The notes below the pieces were generated by a model. It was not told where the DNA came from. It searched no databases and saw only the letters and a program-made list of their open reading frames with translations. From CAZPUI01 sp964415525 (GTDB lineage: Bacteria > Acidobacteriota > Holophagae > Holophagales > Holophagaceae), in NCBI GenBank assembly GCA_964415525.1, contig CAYQAS010000026.1, forward strand, positions 1 through 42,278: a stretch of DNA of 42,278 nucleotides. The letters run 5' to 3'. Positions 21,194-30,584 of the stretch are shown here, piece after piece. Numbering within the stretch: the first letter of the stretch is position 1; the number at the start of each line of letters is the position of its first letter. The position numbers and the translations under genes were made by a program.

Positions 21194-22666
21194 TCATGGC
21201 CGGCATTCCTGAAGACGCGCCATGGCCACCGCGAGTTCCTCCGGCTCCAGCGCGGCGAAGCCCAGGTGCAGAAAAGGCAGGTCGATGCGATCCCGGTGGA
21301 AGGCGCTGCCGGGCTCCACCCGGACGCCCGCTTGAGCGGCACGATCCACCCAGTTCAGGGCCGACATGCCGACCGGTACCGGCCCCCAGAGCGCCAGCCC
21401 TGCGTCCGGCATCAACGGCATCAGTCCCGTGTTCGCGTGCCACAGCGCCGCGAGATGATCCCGTCGCTCCCGGCATGCCGTGCGGACCTTGCGCGCCTGT
21501 CGCGCCACGAGGCCATCCAGCAGGAGATCCCGCACCGCCTGCTCCATGGGCCACGCGGCCGCGGCCTCGGCGCGATCCCGCATGCCCGCGAGCCGATCCA
21601 CCAGGGCCCGCGGCCCCCGCACCCAGCCCAGACGCAGACCCGAACCCAGAAGCGCGCCGAGGCCCCCCAGGTGGATGACGACGCCCTTGGGATCCTCCGC
21701 CGCCAGGGGCCGGGGTGGCAGGTCGCCGTAGTGCACATCCGCTGCACCGTCGTCCTCCAGCACCGCCACACGATGCTGAGCGGCCAGTTCGAGGATCCGC
21801 CTCCGGCGCTCCGGTGAAAGGGCTACGCCGGTGGGGTATTGGGCGGCGGGGCTGAGTAGCAGCAGACGCAGGCCGCCGGTCATCAGGGATTCCTCCAGCG
21901 CCTCCGGGATCAGGCCCTCGCCATCCACCGGCAGCGGCACCACGGTGCCACCCGCCAGCTCGAAGATCTGCACGGCCTTGGGGCGGCCCGGCTGTTCCAC
22001 GCCCACCCGCTCTCCCGGGCGCAGGAAGGCCACCGCCAGCAGGGTGAGGCTCTCCGGAAGTCCCGCCGTGAGCAGCAGGCGCTCGGGATCCGTGGGCAGG
22101 CCGCGCTGTTCGCGGAGGTAGGTCACCAGACAGCCCCGCAGATCTGGATGCCCCTTGAGGTCGGCGCCGTCGCCGGGACGGTGGTGCTCGAGCGCGCGAC
22201 GGTAGGCCCGGGCCAATTCCGCACTGGGCAGGAGCCGCGAGTCCAGTTGGGCGCCCCGCAGGTCCAGGGCCGGTCGACAGGGTCCACTCGCCTCCACCGG
22301 CTCCAGGCGCGAGGGCAGGTCGAAGCCGTAGGAAGGCCCCGTAAGGGCGCTGGCAAAGTGACCCGGCGCGAGGCCCGCGGGCAGCGACGCCGCGATGCGC
22401 GTGCCCGAACCCACTTCGCAGGTGAGGATGCCCTGAGCCATGAGCTCCTGAAAGGCCGCCACCGCCACATTACGGCTGACCCCCAGTCGCTCCGCCAGGG
22501 TGCGGGTGCCCGGCACCGAATCCCCCGACCGGAGCCGCCCGTCAGCCAACGCCCGGACCACACCCTCCGCCACCTGCAGGTAGAGCGGCAGGTCGGCGTC
22601 GGCATCCAGGTTCAGTTCGTCGAAGGCGCCCATGGGAGTGGGATCAGGATACCGGGAACGGTTCAT
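21194..22666 (-). CDS. MocR-like GntR regulator with aminotransferase domain lacking the PLP lysine
   Basis: A 490-residue fusion. N-terminal GntR winged helix (about 25-95: LPLYLQVAEGVVRALADG, VPGTRTLAERLGVSRN, GILTCEVGSGT), then a fold-type I aminotransferase domain (about 135-490) with SPAAQYPTGVALS and VLEDDGAADVHYG. The strand that normally reads GTFSKTLAPALRLG reads GGLGALLGSGLRLG here, so the lysine that binds PLP is Ala338. A classical PLP-sensing mechanism is therefore unlikely. It follows the ferredoxin gene by 26 nt. No good ribosome-binding site is seen; an ATG 11 codons later is an alternative start. Confidence 0.85.
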   Translation of the reverse strand: MNRSRYPDPTPMGAFDELNLDADADLPLYLQVAEGVVRALADGRLRSGDSVPGTRTLAERLGVSRNVAVAAFQELMAQGILTCEVGSGTRIAASLPAGLAPGHFASALTGPSYGFDLPSRLEPVEASGPCRPALDLRGAQLDSRLLPSAELARAYRRALEHHRPGDGADLKGHPDLRGCLVTYLREQRGLPTDPERLLLTAGLPESLTLLAVAFLRPGERVGVEQPGRPKAVQIFELAGGTVVPLPVDGEGLIPEALEESLMTGGLRLLLLSPAAQYPTGVALSPERRRRILELAAQHRVAVLEDDGAADVHYGDLPPRPLAAEDPKGVVIHLGGLGALLGSGLRLGWVRGPRALVDRLAGMRDRAEAAAAWPMEQAVRDLLLDGLVARQARKVRTACRERRDHLAALWHANTGLMPLMPDAGLALWGPVPVGMSALNWVDRAAQAGVRVEPGSAFHRDRIDLPFLHLGFAALEPEELAVAMARLQECRP

Positions 22667-22692
22667 GAAGCGCCGAGGTCGCGGTATGCCGC

Positions 22693-23337
22693 TCAGTCTC
22701 GCGGCTTCACGACGATGGCGGGTTCCAGGGTCGGGCAGGCAAACGTGCAGAGGCCGCAGCCGGTGCAGAAGGCGGCATCCACCACGGGATGGGCGACGGC
22801 GGCCTCCTGGGTCGCCTCCACGAGGCGGATGGCCTCGTCGGGATAGGGGCAGCGGTCGTAGCAGGTGCGGCAAGCCATGGCGGGGCGGTCGTCCCGCTCA
22901 TAGGTGAGACAGCGGTTGTCCAACACCTTGGCAAGGCCCATGCGGGCGGCCTTCGGACCGTCCAGGGGCTCCTGATCCTTGCGCTCGAGGTGCGGCCAGA
23001 CGAGGGCGCCATCGGGACAGGCCTTCACGCAGGGCAGTTCCGTGCAGAGGAAGCAGGGCATGCCGCGGGGATCGAAGGTGGGCGTGCCGGTGCCCAATCC
23101 CGCACTGGCACTGGCCTTCTGGAGCGTGTCCTGGGGGCAGGCCTGGATGCACTTGTCGCAGCGGGTACAGGCCACCAGAAAGTCGAATTCCTCCAACGCA
23201 CCGGGGGGACGGAGTAGCTTCGGCCCCATGCCCGCCACCGCATCGGAGACCCGCTCCGCCATGTAGCCCGCCATGAGCTGCCCCATGGCCTTGAAAAACC
23301 CTCCGCGGCCCACCTGGTCGTTGAGGCTCCTCGGCAT
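22693..23337 (-). CDS. Ferredoxin-type protein with four [4Fe-4S] motifs (NapG/MauM-like)
   Basis: A 214-residue iron-sulfur protein with four Cys-rich motifs: CTRCDKCIQACP, CFLCTELPCVKACP, CRTCYDRCPYP and CTGCGLCTFACP. This spacing, with the second motif CxxCxxxxCxxxCP, is like the NapG/MauM group of electron-transfer proteins. No twin-arginine or other signal peptide is seen, so it is probably cytoplasmic or bound to a membrane partner. GAGG precedes the ATG. Its stop is 26 nt before the MocR-like gene and its start 9 nt behind the dehydrogenase-like gene, forming a three-gene operon with no nitrate reductase gene in sight. Confidence 0.85.
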   Translation of the reverse strand: MPRSLNDQVGRGGFFKAMGQLMAGYMAERVSDAVAGMGPKLLRPPGALEEFDFLVACTRCDKCIQACPQDTLQKASASAGLGTGTPTFDPRGMPCFLCTELPCVKACPDGALVWPHLERKDQEPLDGPKAARMGLAKVLDNRCLTYERDDRPAMACRTCYDRCPYPDEAIRLVEATQEAAVAHPVVDAAFCTGCGLCTFACPTLEPAIVVKPRD

Positions 23338-23346
23338 GGCAGACCT

Positions 23347-24150
23347 CTACAGCTCGAACAGTCGCATCACGGGCCGCAGGCTGCCCCAGAGCACGGCATC
23401 GAAGCCGAGGGTCAGCACGCCACCGGTGGGGCTCGGGCTCAGGTGGGCGAGCAGGTCCTTGCTCACCGCCACCTGACGACTGGTGGGAGGCGTGTCCACC
23501 CAGAGGCAGCCTTCCGGGGCTTCCTTCTTCACCAGATCGGAGCCGGTGAGGTGCAGGATCAGCAGGTCGCCATGGAAGACCGGCACGCGGACTTCCACAA
23601 AGTGGCCGCGGCCCACCTGGGGATGGATCTCGAAGGCTGCGCGGTAGCCCAGTTCGGTGGTATCCGGCTCCTCGCCCTGGAGGACGGCCCAGCTCTGCGC
23701 CAGAAGGCCGTCGAGGCCCTTCTCGCCGAGGTGCGCCACGCTGCACAGGTGGGTGCCCGCAAGCCCGGTGATGCCCGTGACCAGCTGGGGGATCACCGCC
23801 AGCACCTGCTCGATGGAGGGCCGTCCCCGCAGGGCGCGCACGCCTTCGGGCCAGCCGCCGCTGAGGGGCACGGGGGGCAGGATCTCCTCCGGCGTCTCCC
23901 GCAGGTCGAGGATGCGGCCCGGGAAGACCTCGAGCATCTCGGGCACGATCGGCGTGTCCGCCAGGATCACGGCGTCGAGGCCTTCCAGCAGGGCCGGGGT
24001 GGGCGCGAACATCACCAGGTCCGCCTCCTCCTGCGCCTCCGTCAGCGGGCCCGTGCCCAGGGGCAGCACCGAGCAGTCCCGGGTTTCGAGGACCTCCACC
24101 AGTTCACGACCGAGCAGGGTCTGCGCACCGAACACCGCGAGCTTGAGCAT
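23347..24150 (-). CDS. Aspartate-semialdehyde dehydrogenase-like protein, catalytic Cys missing
   Basis: A 267-residue protein with the outline of the Asd/Usg family: N-terminal dinucleotide-binding start LKLAVFGAQTLLGREL, a central dimerisation-type region (GTHLCSVAHLGEKGLDGLLAQ, YRAAFEIHPQVG, VEVRVPVFHGD) and a C-terminal nucleotide-domain helix. It is about 70 residues shorter than true Asd (around 335). The segment that should carry the nucleophilic cysteine (PNCST in Asd) reads GRPSIEQ (109-115), so dehydrogenase activity is unlikely. It resembles the non-catalytic homologue Usg in that respect. GGAGG lies 4 nt before the ATG. First gene of the operon with the ferredoxin and MocR-like genes. 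Confidence 0.75.
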   Translation of the reverse strand: MLKLAVFGAQTLLGRELVEVLETRDCSVLPLGTGPLTEAQEEADLVMFAPTPALLEGLDAVILADTPIVPEMLEVFPGRILDLRETPEEILPPVPLSGGWPEGVRALRGRPSIEQVLAVIPQLVTGITGLAGTHLCSVAHLGEKGLDGLLAQSWAVLQGEEPDTTELGYRAAFEIHPQVGRGHFVEVRVPVFHGDLLILHLTGSDLVKKEAPEGCLWVDTPPTSRQVAVSKDLLAHLSPSPTGGVLTLGFDAVLWGSLRPVMRLFEL

Positions 24151-24492
24151 CTTGCCTCCGACCTTTCAGGATAGCCCACCCCGGCAACACCTTCGTTCAT
24201 CCCCAATCGTGCTGTTGGAGTAGCTGACCGGCGTCAGCGGGGCGGCACAGGCTTGGGCAAAGCCCAAACGGTGCCGACCTGCGGCTCCAACTGCCGAGCC
24301 CTGCCATCCGCCTGGCGATGAACTGAGCAAGCATACGCAAAACCCCGGTTCATGCCGACCGTCTGCCGATGCGTCTCCGGGGATGCCACGGAGGTGCCGC
24401 AGCGAATGACGCAGCCATGGCGAATCAGGCCTTCTCAGAACGGAGAATGGCGGGAAGATCTCCGCAGCCGCGCGGGTCCGACCGGAGTTCTG
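24151..24492. other. 342-nt divergent intergenic region with a multi-branched structured element
   Basis: The gap separates the dehydrogenase-like gene (minus) from marC (plus). Bases 24214-24291 form a compact structure: an outer stem GTTGGAG/CTCCAAC (24214-24220, 24285-24291), an arm GCTGAC-CGGC-GTCAGC (24223-24238) and an arm CGGCAC/GTGCCG (24243-24248, 24271-24276) topped by TTGGGC-AAA-GCCCAA. It could be a leader RNA or palindromic element. A 39-codon minus-strand frame crosses it but has no coding support. The remainder shows nothing clear. Confidence 0.4.
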
Positions 24493-25131
24493 ATGACGCT
24501 CTTCGAATACACCCTGCTCCTCTTCACCAGCTTCATTACGCTCATCAACCCCTTGAGCCTCTCGCCGGTCTTTCTCGGGCTCACCCGGGACCTCGAGCCC
24601 CGGCAGCGGCGCACCATCGCGCTGCGGGCCACAGGCATCGCCCTGCTCACGCTGATCATGTTCGCCCTGGCGGGGCAGCTGATCTTCCGATTCTTCTCCA
24701 TCACCGTGGACAGCTTCCGGGTCGTGGGCGGCGTCATCTTCTTCATGATGGGCTACGACATGCTCCAGGCCCGGCTGGTGCGGGTGAAGATGGAAGACCC
24801 TGCGGAAGCCAAGGCCTTCGCCAAGGACATCACCGTCACGCCCCTGGCGATTCCCCTCATCTGCGGCCCCGGCGCCATCACCAACGCCATCGTGATGTGG
24901 GCCGATGCCTCCACCTGGGCCCACAAGGGCGCCTTCCTCGTGGCGGTGCTCGCGGTGATGAGCCTCGTGGCCCTCGCGTTTCTCGGCGCCTCGCGCATCC
25001 TGCCCCGCCTCGGCGAGACGGGCAACAAGGTGCTCCTGCGCCTCATGGGCCTCATCGTGATGGTCATCGCCATCGAGTTCTTCGTCGCAGGCTGCACGCC
25101 CATCGTCAGGCGCATCCTCAAGATCGGGTAA
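24493..25131 (+). CDS. MarC-family integral membrane protein
   Basis: A 212-residue protein with six hydrophobic helices and the MarC pattern: an N-terminal helix followed by INPLSLSPVFLGLT, a central FRVVGGVIFFMMGYDML, and PLAIPLICGPGAITNAIVM in the second half, ending in a conserved hydrophobic helix. The family is of unknown function, despite its early link to multiple antibiotic resistance, and resembles small-molecule transporters. GGAG lies 6 nt before the ATG. It converges with the helicase gene with only 3 bp between the stops. Confidence 0.9.
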   Translation: MTLFEYTLLLFTSFITLINPLSLSPVFLGLTRDLEPRQRRTIALRATGIALLTLIMFALAGQLIFRFFSITVDSFRVVGGVIFFMMGYDMLQARLVRVKMEDPAEAKAFAKDITVTPLAIPLICGPGAITNAIVMWADASTWAHKGAFLVAVLAVMSLVALAFLGASRILPRLGETGNKVLLRLMGLIVMVIAIEFFVAGCTPIVRRILKIG

Positions 25132-25134
25132 GGG

Positions 25135-26268
25135 TCAGGACTCGATCCGCTCCCTGCGGAACTTGCGCCGCACCTTCTTCTCGATGACGCCCAAGTGCTG
25201 TTCCTCGTCAGGAGCCACGAGGCTGATGGCGAGGCCGCTTTGGCCCGCCCGACCCGTGCGCCCGACGCGGTGCACGTAGTCCCTGGGGGAACGCGGAAGC
25301 TCGTAGTTGATCACGCAGGGGAGGCCGCTGATGTCGATGCCGCGGGCGATGAGGTCGGTGGCCACCAGCACCCGCAGGCGACCCTGACGAAACAGATTGA
25401 GCACTTCCGTGCGGGCGCCCTGGCTCTTCTCGCCATGGATCGCGCGGGCCTGGATGCCATGCTTTCCCAGCTTGAGAATGACGTTGTCCGCTCGGCGTCC
25501 CGAGGAGACGAAGATCAGCACCTGGGGCCACGTTTCGCGCATCAGGAGATCCCGGAGGAACGGCCCCTTCTGCTCCATGGGCACCAGGTAGGCCGTCTCC
25601 TCGATGGCGAAGTCCACTTCCGGCGGCGCCTCCACCACGATGCCCTGTGGCTGGTTCAGAAAGGTCTGGACGACCTCCTGAACCGCCGTGTTCATGGTCG
25701 CGGAGAACAGCAGCGTCTGTCGGCCGATGGGCAGCAGGTCCCGCAGCTCATTCATTTCGTCCGCAAAGCCCAGGTCCAGCAGCTTGTCGGCCTCGTCGAT
25801 CACAAGGCGCCGCAGGACGGAGAGGTGAAGCGCGTTCTGGCGCAGCAGGTGCAGCAGGCGTCCGGGGGTGGCGATCACCAGGTCCGCGCCGCCACGCAAG
25901 GCGAGCATCTGCGGGTTCGCCGAGACACCCCCGCAGGCCGTAACGATCTTCACGCGCTTGGAGAGATGCCGTGCCAGTTCCTTCGCCCGGTCCTCCACCT
26001 GCACCGCGAGCTCTCGCGTGGGGACGAGGATCAGGGCCTTGATGGGATTGCCGAGGGACGACGGATTCTTTCCCGACTCCAGGGCGCGCAGGATCGGCGC
26101 GAGAAAAGCGACGGTCTTCCCGGAACCCGTGGGCGCCTGCACCACCAGATCCTTGCCCGCGAGGGCCACCGGAATGGCCTGCTCCTGCACCGGAAACGGC
26201 TGGGCATATCCCAGCGCCGCGAACGCGCGTTCAAACTCCGGGCCGAGCGAGAGGTGGGAGAACGGCAT
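25135..26268 (-). CDS. DEAD-box ATP-dependent RNA helicase (RhlE-like)
   Basis: A 377-residue helicase core with all the expected motifs: Q-motif region (FERAFAALGYAQPFPVQEQAI), Walker A APTGSGKT, PTRELA, TPGR, DEAD (VIDEADKLLDLGF), SAT, and motif VI HRVGRTGRAG. Such enzymes unwind short RNA duplexes in ribosome assembly and mRNA decay. The C-terminal tail is short and basic (KKVRRKFRRERIES), without the long extension of some RhlE proteins. It begins at an ATG (26266-26268) with a weak upstream site. Confidence 0.93.
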   Translation of the reverse strand: MPFSHLSLGPEFERAFAALGYAQPFPVQEQAIPVALAGKDLVVQAPTGSGKTVAFLAPILRALESGKNPSSLGNPIKALILVPTRELAVQVEDRAKELARHLSKRVKIVTACGGVSANPQMLALRGGADLVIATPGRLLHLLRQNALHLSVLRRLVIDEADKLLDLGFADEMNELRDLLPIGRQTLLFSATMNTAVQEVVQTFLNQPQGIVVEAPPEVDFAIEETAYLVPMEQKGPFLRDLLMRETWPQVLIFVSSGRRADNVILKLGKHGIQARAIHGEKSQGARTEVLNLFRQGRLRVLVATDLIARGIDISGLPCVINYELPRSPRDYVHRVGRTGRAGQSGLAISLVAPDEEQHLGVIEKKVRRKFRRERIES

Positions 26269-26407
26269 TTTCAGGGCTCCTGCAGGTCATAGGCGGGTGG
26301 GTGTCCACATTCTAGGTTCCGCTCGACCCGTTCCCGATGCATCCAGTGGAACAGACTCGACCCGCCTTCGGGCAGCACCCTGCTGGAAAGCGGCGTACAC
26401 TTGGCAC

Positions 26408-26530
26408 ATGCGCAGGATGACAGGTTTTTTCATGTCCGATCCAAGGGATCGCCCCATGGAATCACGGCTTGATGCCACACCCCGCATCCCTTCCCTCGCC
26501 GCCTCGCCTTCCCCACGGGATCCCTCATGA
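26408..26530 (+). CDS. Possible short upstream frame, 40 residues
   Basis: An ATG at 26408 opens a 40-codon frame whose TGA stop overlaps the ATG of the cysteine-rich gene (26527-26530). The overlap would allow coupled translation, and the larger gene has no good ribosome-binding site of its own. The peptide is Arg/Pro/Ser-rich and has no recognisable domain, so the frame may be chance. Confidence 0.2.
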   Translation: MRRMTGFFMSDPRDRPMESRLDATPRIPSLAASPSPRDPS

Positions 26531-26955
26531 AGAAGCACAAGAAGCTCCCCACCCCCGAATTAGAGTCAGAGACCTACCACTCGCTCGGCGTCTTCATTGA
26601 GGACCCCGGCGTCAAGTGCCTGCGGTGTGACGGCACCGGTCACGTGACCCTCGACTGCGACATCTGCGGAGGTCGTGGCACCCTCGCCCTCAGTTGCCGA
26701 AAGTGTTCGGGCCAAGGGACCTACTCGCAGCAGGCGGGCCCATGCGCCCGCTGTGAGGCCCAGGGCGTCCTGAAAGATGGCACCAAGTGCCCTCGTTGCA
26801 GGGGTAGCAAGATTCAGGCGGCCTTCACGGCGCCCTGCACCCGATGCGCCGGAAGCGGGACGATCCACATGCCCTGCAAGAAGTGCCACGGGAAGCAGGG
26901 CCTGCAGGGCATTTGCGCCACCTGTCGCGGCACGGGCATTTTTCGTCGAAAGTAA
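26527..26955 (+). CDS. CxxCxGxG zinc-finger protein without a J-domain
   Basis: A 142-residue protein dominated by DnaJ-type cysteine-rich repeats. Eight CxxC pairs are visible (CLRC, CDIC, CRKC, CARC, CPRC, CTRC, CKKC, CATC), mostly followed by GxG, enough for up to four zinc sites. There is no J-domain or substrate-binding domain, and the N-terminal 35 residues are charged (MKKHKKLPTPELESE). Free-standing proteins of this type may act as small chaperones or redox/zinc modules; no function can be assigned. It precedes the UDP-xylose synthase gene by 86 nt on the same strand. Confidence 0.8.
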   Translation: MKKHKKLPTPELESETYHSLGVFIEDPGVKCLRCDGTGHVTLDCDICGGRGTLALSCRKCSGQGTYSQQAGPCARCEAQGVLKDGTKCPRCRGSKIQAAFTAPCTRCAGSGTIHMPCKKCHGKQGLQGICATCRGTGIFRRK

Positions 26956-27041
26956 GTGCATCACCTCTGCCCGTCGAAGGCCTCCGCATCTCCCTGCGGA
27001 CCCAGATCCAGTTCAGGCACTGCACCCAGGAGACACACAGG

Positions 27042-27998
<957 letters not shown>

Positions 27999-28080
27999 GA
28001 TCGCGCCTCCTGCATCCGGCGTGTGCTTCTTTGGGACCCCTAAGGTCGCCCGGCTCACCGACGAATCCCGCCCACACCGC

Positions 28081-28123
28081 ACGATCAGGGCCTCCCCAAC
28101 CATGGGAGGCCCTGATCGTCTTT
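28081..28123 (+). terminator. Intrinsic terminator after the UDP-xylose synthase gene
   Basis: A perfect 16-bp stem (28081-28096 with 28104-28119) with a 7-nt loop is followed by CTTT. It lies between convergent genes (uxs-type gene ending 27998, S9 peptidase ending 28157) and may act in both directions. Confidence 0.9.
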
Positions 28124-28156
28124 GGGCATTCCGAGTCGTGTCCGCTGATCCGCCCG

Positions 28157-30316
28157 CTACTTCAGGTGCTGGGTGAAGAACGCCACCATGCGCCGCTTGA
28201 AATACGGATCTTCCAGCAGCCAGTGGTCCTTCCCCGGAAAGACGAGCAGGTCGAAGTCCTTGTCGGCCTTGATGAGCGCATCCACCACCTGAAGGGTGCT
28301 CGCCGGATCCACATTGTGGTCGGTCTCCCCCACCGTCAGCAGGAGCTTGCCTTTGAGCTTGGACGCCTGAGTGACATTTGATTGGGCCTCGTAGTGTTGA
28401 CCGATGGGCCACCCCATCCACTGCTCGTTCCACCAGATCTTGTCCACGCGGTTGTCGTGACAGCCGCAGTCGGAAACGGCGACCGTATAGAAATCCCCAT
28501 AGGCGAGCAAGGCCCGGAGCGCGCTCTGGCCGCCGGCGCTGCCACCGTATATCCCGACGCCCTTGGAGAGGTCCAGCTCGGGATGCTTCGCCGCTGCGGC
28601 CTTGATCCAGGCCATGCGATCCGGAAAGCCGGAATCGCCAAGGTTCTGCCAGCAGACGTCATGGAAGGCCTTCGATCGGTGGCTGGTGCCCATGCCATCC
28701 ATCTGGACAACGATGAAGCCCGCCTCCGCCAGGAACTGCGGGCTGTGGAAGGCGCGGAAGGCCTTGGGCACATGGGCGCTGTGGGGCCCGGCATAGATGT
28801 ACTCCACCACCGGATAGCGCTTGGACGCGTCGAAGGTCGACGGACGCCAGATCACGCCCCAGATGTCCGTCTTGCCGTCCCGGCCCTTGGCGGTGAAACG
28901 CTCGGGCGCGCACCATCCCGTCTTTTCCAGTTCCGCGAGGTCCGCCTTGCCCAGCACGGCGATCCGCTCCCCATCGGCGGTGCGCCGCAATTCCGCCGTG
29001 GGAGGCAGGTCCACCCGGGAGGCCACATCCACGAACAGGCTGCAGTCCAGATTGAAGGTGGCGACGTGGGTGCAATCCCCCGCCGTCAAGGCCACGGGCT
29101 CTCCGCCATCCAGCCCGACCTTGAGCAGGTGCAGGTGATAGGGATCCTGTCCCGGGTGGAAACCGCCCGCACGGAAGATCACGGTGCGCGTCTTGGGGTT
29201 CACACCCGCCACGTCCCGCACCGCCCATTCACCCCGGGTGAGGGCGCGCTTCACCTTGCCCGTTTCCCCATCCACCAAGTAGAGGTGGTTCCAGCCGCTG
29301 CGCTCGCTCATCCAGACCAGCTCGCGGCGGTCGTCCAGGAACTCCAGAAAGCACTTGCCGGAATAGTCGATGAAAGTCGGACCCGTCTCCTCCACCAGGA
29401 TTCGAGTCTCGCCGGTGGCGGCATCCACCCTCAGCACCCGCAGCAGCTGATGGCCCCGCTGGTTGTAGAGGTAGGTGAAGGCACGACTATCCGCGGCCCA
29501 GCGCAGGCGCGAGATCTCGTAGGGATTCGGCGCCAGGGCGTCCGAAACCGGGAGCTGGACCCTCCGTTCCAGATCGAAGAGCTGGGGCCGGTCCTTGGGA
29601 AGCGGGTCCCCGGGCTTGGCATAGTCCTCGGTGTGGAGCTTCGGCGCGAACTGCTCCACCGGACGCGACTCCACGAACCAGACCTTGCGCTCCTCCACCT
29701 TCAGGGTCCGCACCGCCAGGAGCTTCTTGGAATCGGGACTCCAGCGCAGCTCCCCCGTGTAGGCGTCCGCGAAGTTGCCATCCTGGCTGCGGAAGACCAG
29801 GGAGCGATCCTTCACCTGCCGCACCACGACATTGTGGTCCTGCACCAAGGCCTCCAGCCGTCCATCCGGACTCGGGAAGACGCTCTTCGTGGGAGCCGCA
29901 TCGGAGGGGCGAAAGGCCAGCGAGCCTGTCGCTGGGATCCAGCGGTAGAGTTTGCCTTCGACCCGGACATCCACCGTCCCCGCTTCGGGACTGGCCACCG
30001 TCTCCAACGGCAGCCGATCCGCCCGCAGCGGTCGCTGGAGCAGCTGACCAAGCTGATGGGCCAGGGCCTCATGGTCGAAGGCATCTCCCTGAAGGCCTCG
30101 CCCATCGGCAAGCTTCCAGCGACGCTGCCCGCCCCCCAGATCCAGGCGGTAGACGACGAACTTCCCATCCTGGGACCACGTGGGACGCGAAACCAACTGC
30201 GCCACCTTGTCCGTGGTCGCCTCCTGGAAGGCCTTGGCGCGCTCGAGGGGCGGCTGCGGATCCGCCCCTGGGAGCGGTGTCCATAGGAGGATGGCAAGGC
30301 TGGCGGTGCGCAGCAT
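28157..30316 (-). CDS. Exported dipeptidyl-peptidase IV-like S9 serine peptidase
   Basis: A 719-residue protein. A hydrophobic N-terminal signal (MLRTASLAILLWTPLPG) is followed by a beta-propeller of the DPP IV type (about 40-470) and an alpha/beta-hydrolase peptidase domain. The catalytic triad by motif is Ser593 (YGGSAGGQSA), Asp666 (GETDHNVD) and His698 (PGKDHWLLED). S9B enzymes remove N-terminal dipeptides, commonly after proline. GGAG precedes the ATG at 30314-30316; the 11 residues upstream in the open frame are not needed. It lies downstream of the threonine aldolase gene with its own likely promoter. Confidence 0.9.
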   Translation of the reverse strand: MLRTASLAILLWTPLPGADPQPPLERAKAFQEATTDKVAQLVSRPTWSQDGKFVVYRLDLGGGQRRWKLADGRGLQGDAFDHEALAHQLGQLLQRPLRADRLPLETVASPEAGTVDVRVEGKLYRWIPATGSLAFRPSDAAPTKSVFPSPDGRLEALVQDHNVVVRQVKDRSLVFRSQDGNFADAYTGELRWSPDSKKLLAVRTLKVEERKVWFVESRPVEQFAPKLHTEDYAKPGDPLPKDRPQLFDLERRVQLPVSDALAPNPYEISRLRWAADSRAFTYLYNQRGHQLLRVLRVDAATGETRILVEETGPTFIDYSGKCFLEFLDDRRELVWMSERSGWNHLYLVDGETGKVKRALTRGEWAVRDVAGVNPKTRTVIFRAGGFHPGQDPYHLHLLKVGLDGGEPVALTAGDCTHVATFNLDCSLFVDVASRVDLPPTAELRRTADGERIAVLGKADLAELEKTGWCAPERFTAKGRDGKTDIWGVIWRPSTFDASKRYPVVEYIYAGPHSAHVPKAFRAFHSPQFLAEAGFIVVQMDGMGTSHRSKAFHDVCWQNLGDSGFPDRMAWIKAAAAKHPELDLSKGVGIYGGSAGGQSALRALLAYGDFYTVAVSDCGCHDNRVDKIWWNEQWMGWPIGQHYEAQSNVTQASKLKGKLLLTVGETDHNVDPASTLQVVDALIKADKDFDLLVFPGKDHWLLEDPYFKRRMVAFFTQHLK

Positions 30317-30360
30317 GAGGACTCCGGAAGCCCGTGGCCGCAGGGCCACAGAATACAGAG

Positions 30361-30375
30361 TGTATGATATATCAA
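30361..30375 (-). promoter_or_regulatory. Extended -10 promoter candidate of the S9B peptidase gene
   Basis: On the minus strand the sequence TTGATATATCATACA includes TGA-TATATC, an extended -10 box, about 45 nt upstream of the start codon in an AT-rich patch. The same TTGATATAT is found upstream of the peptidase gene starting at 37870. Confidence 0.4.
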
Positions 30376-30584
30376 GATGCCTTTGGGGCGTTCACTCAAA
30401 CCACCTCGAAAGCACTTCGACCCCTCGGAACGTCCAATTGCACGGCTTCCGCTGGGCACGGTGGCACATGGCCCGTTCGGCTCCGAGGCTGGCTGGACCC
30501 GCCGCCAACATCAAACTGTTGATCGGAATCGGGAACGCGCAGGTGGTGCGCGCGGGTCGGTCTTCGAGCACAGGTCTCCTGGAT

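Noticed and set aside
24214..24291. Integron attC site
   Set aside because: The outer arms GTTGGAG/CTCCAAC do not follow the GTTRRRY/RYYYAAC core, and there is no integrase or cassette structure nearby.
24221..24357. A 39-codon minus-strand frame starting MNRGFAYACS
   Set aside because: No ribosome-binding site, no domain, and it crosses the structured element; most likely non-coding.
28382..30286. A 634-residue plus-strand frame opposite the DPP IV-like gene
   Set aside because: No motif, no ribosome-binding site, and it mirrors the codon bias of the real gene on the other strand.
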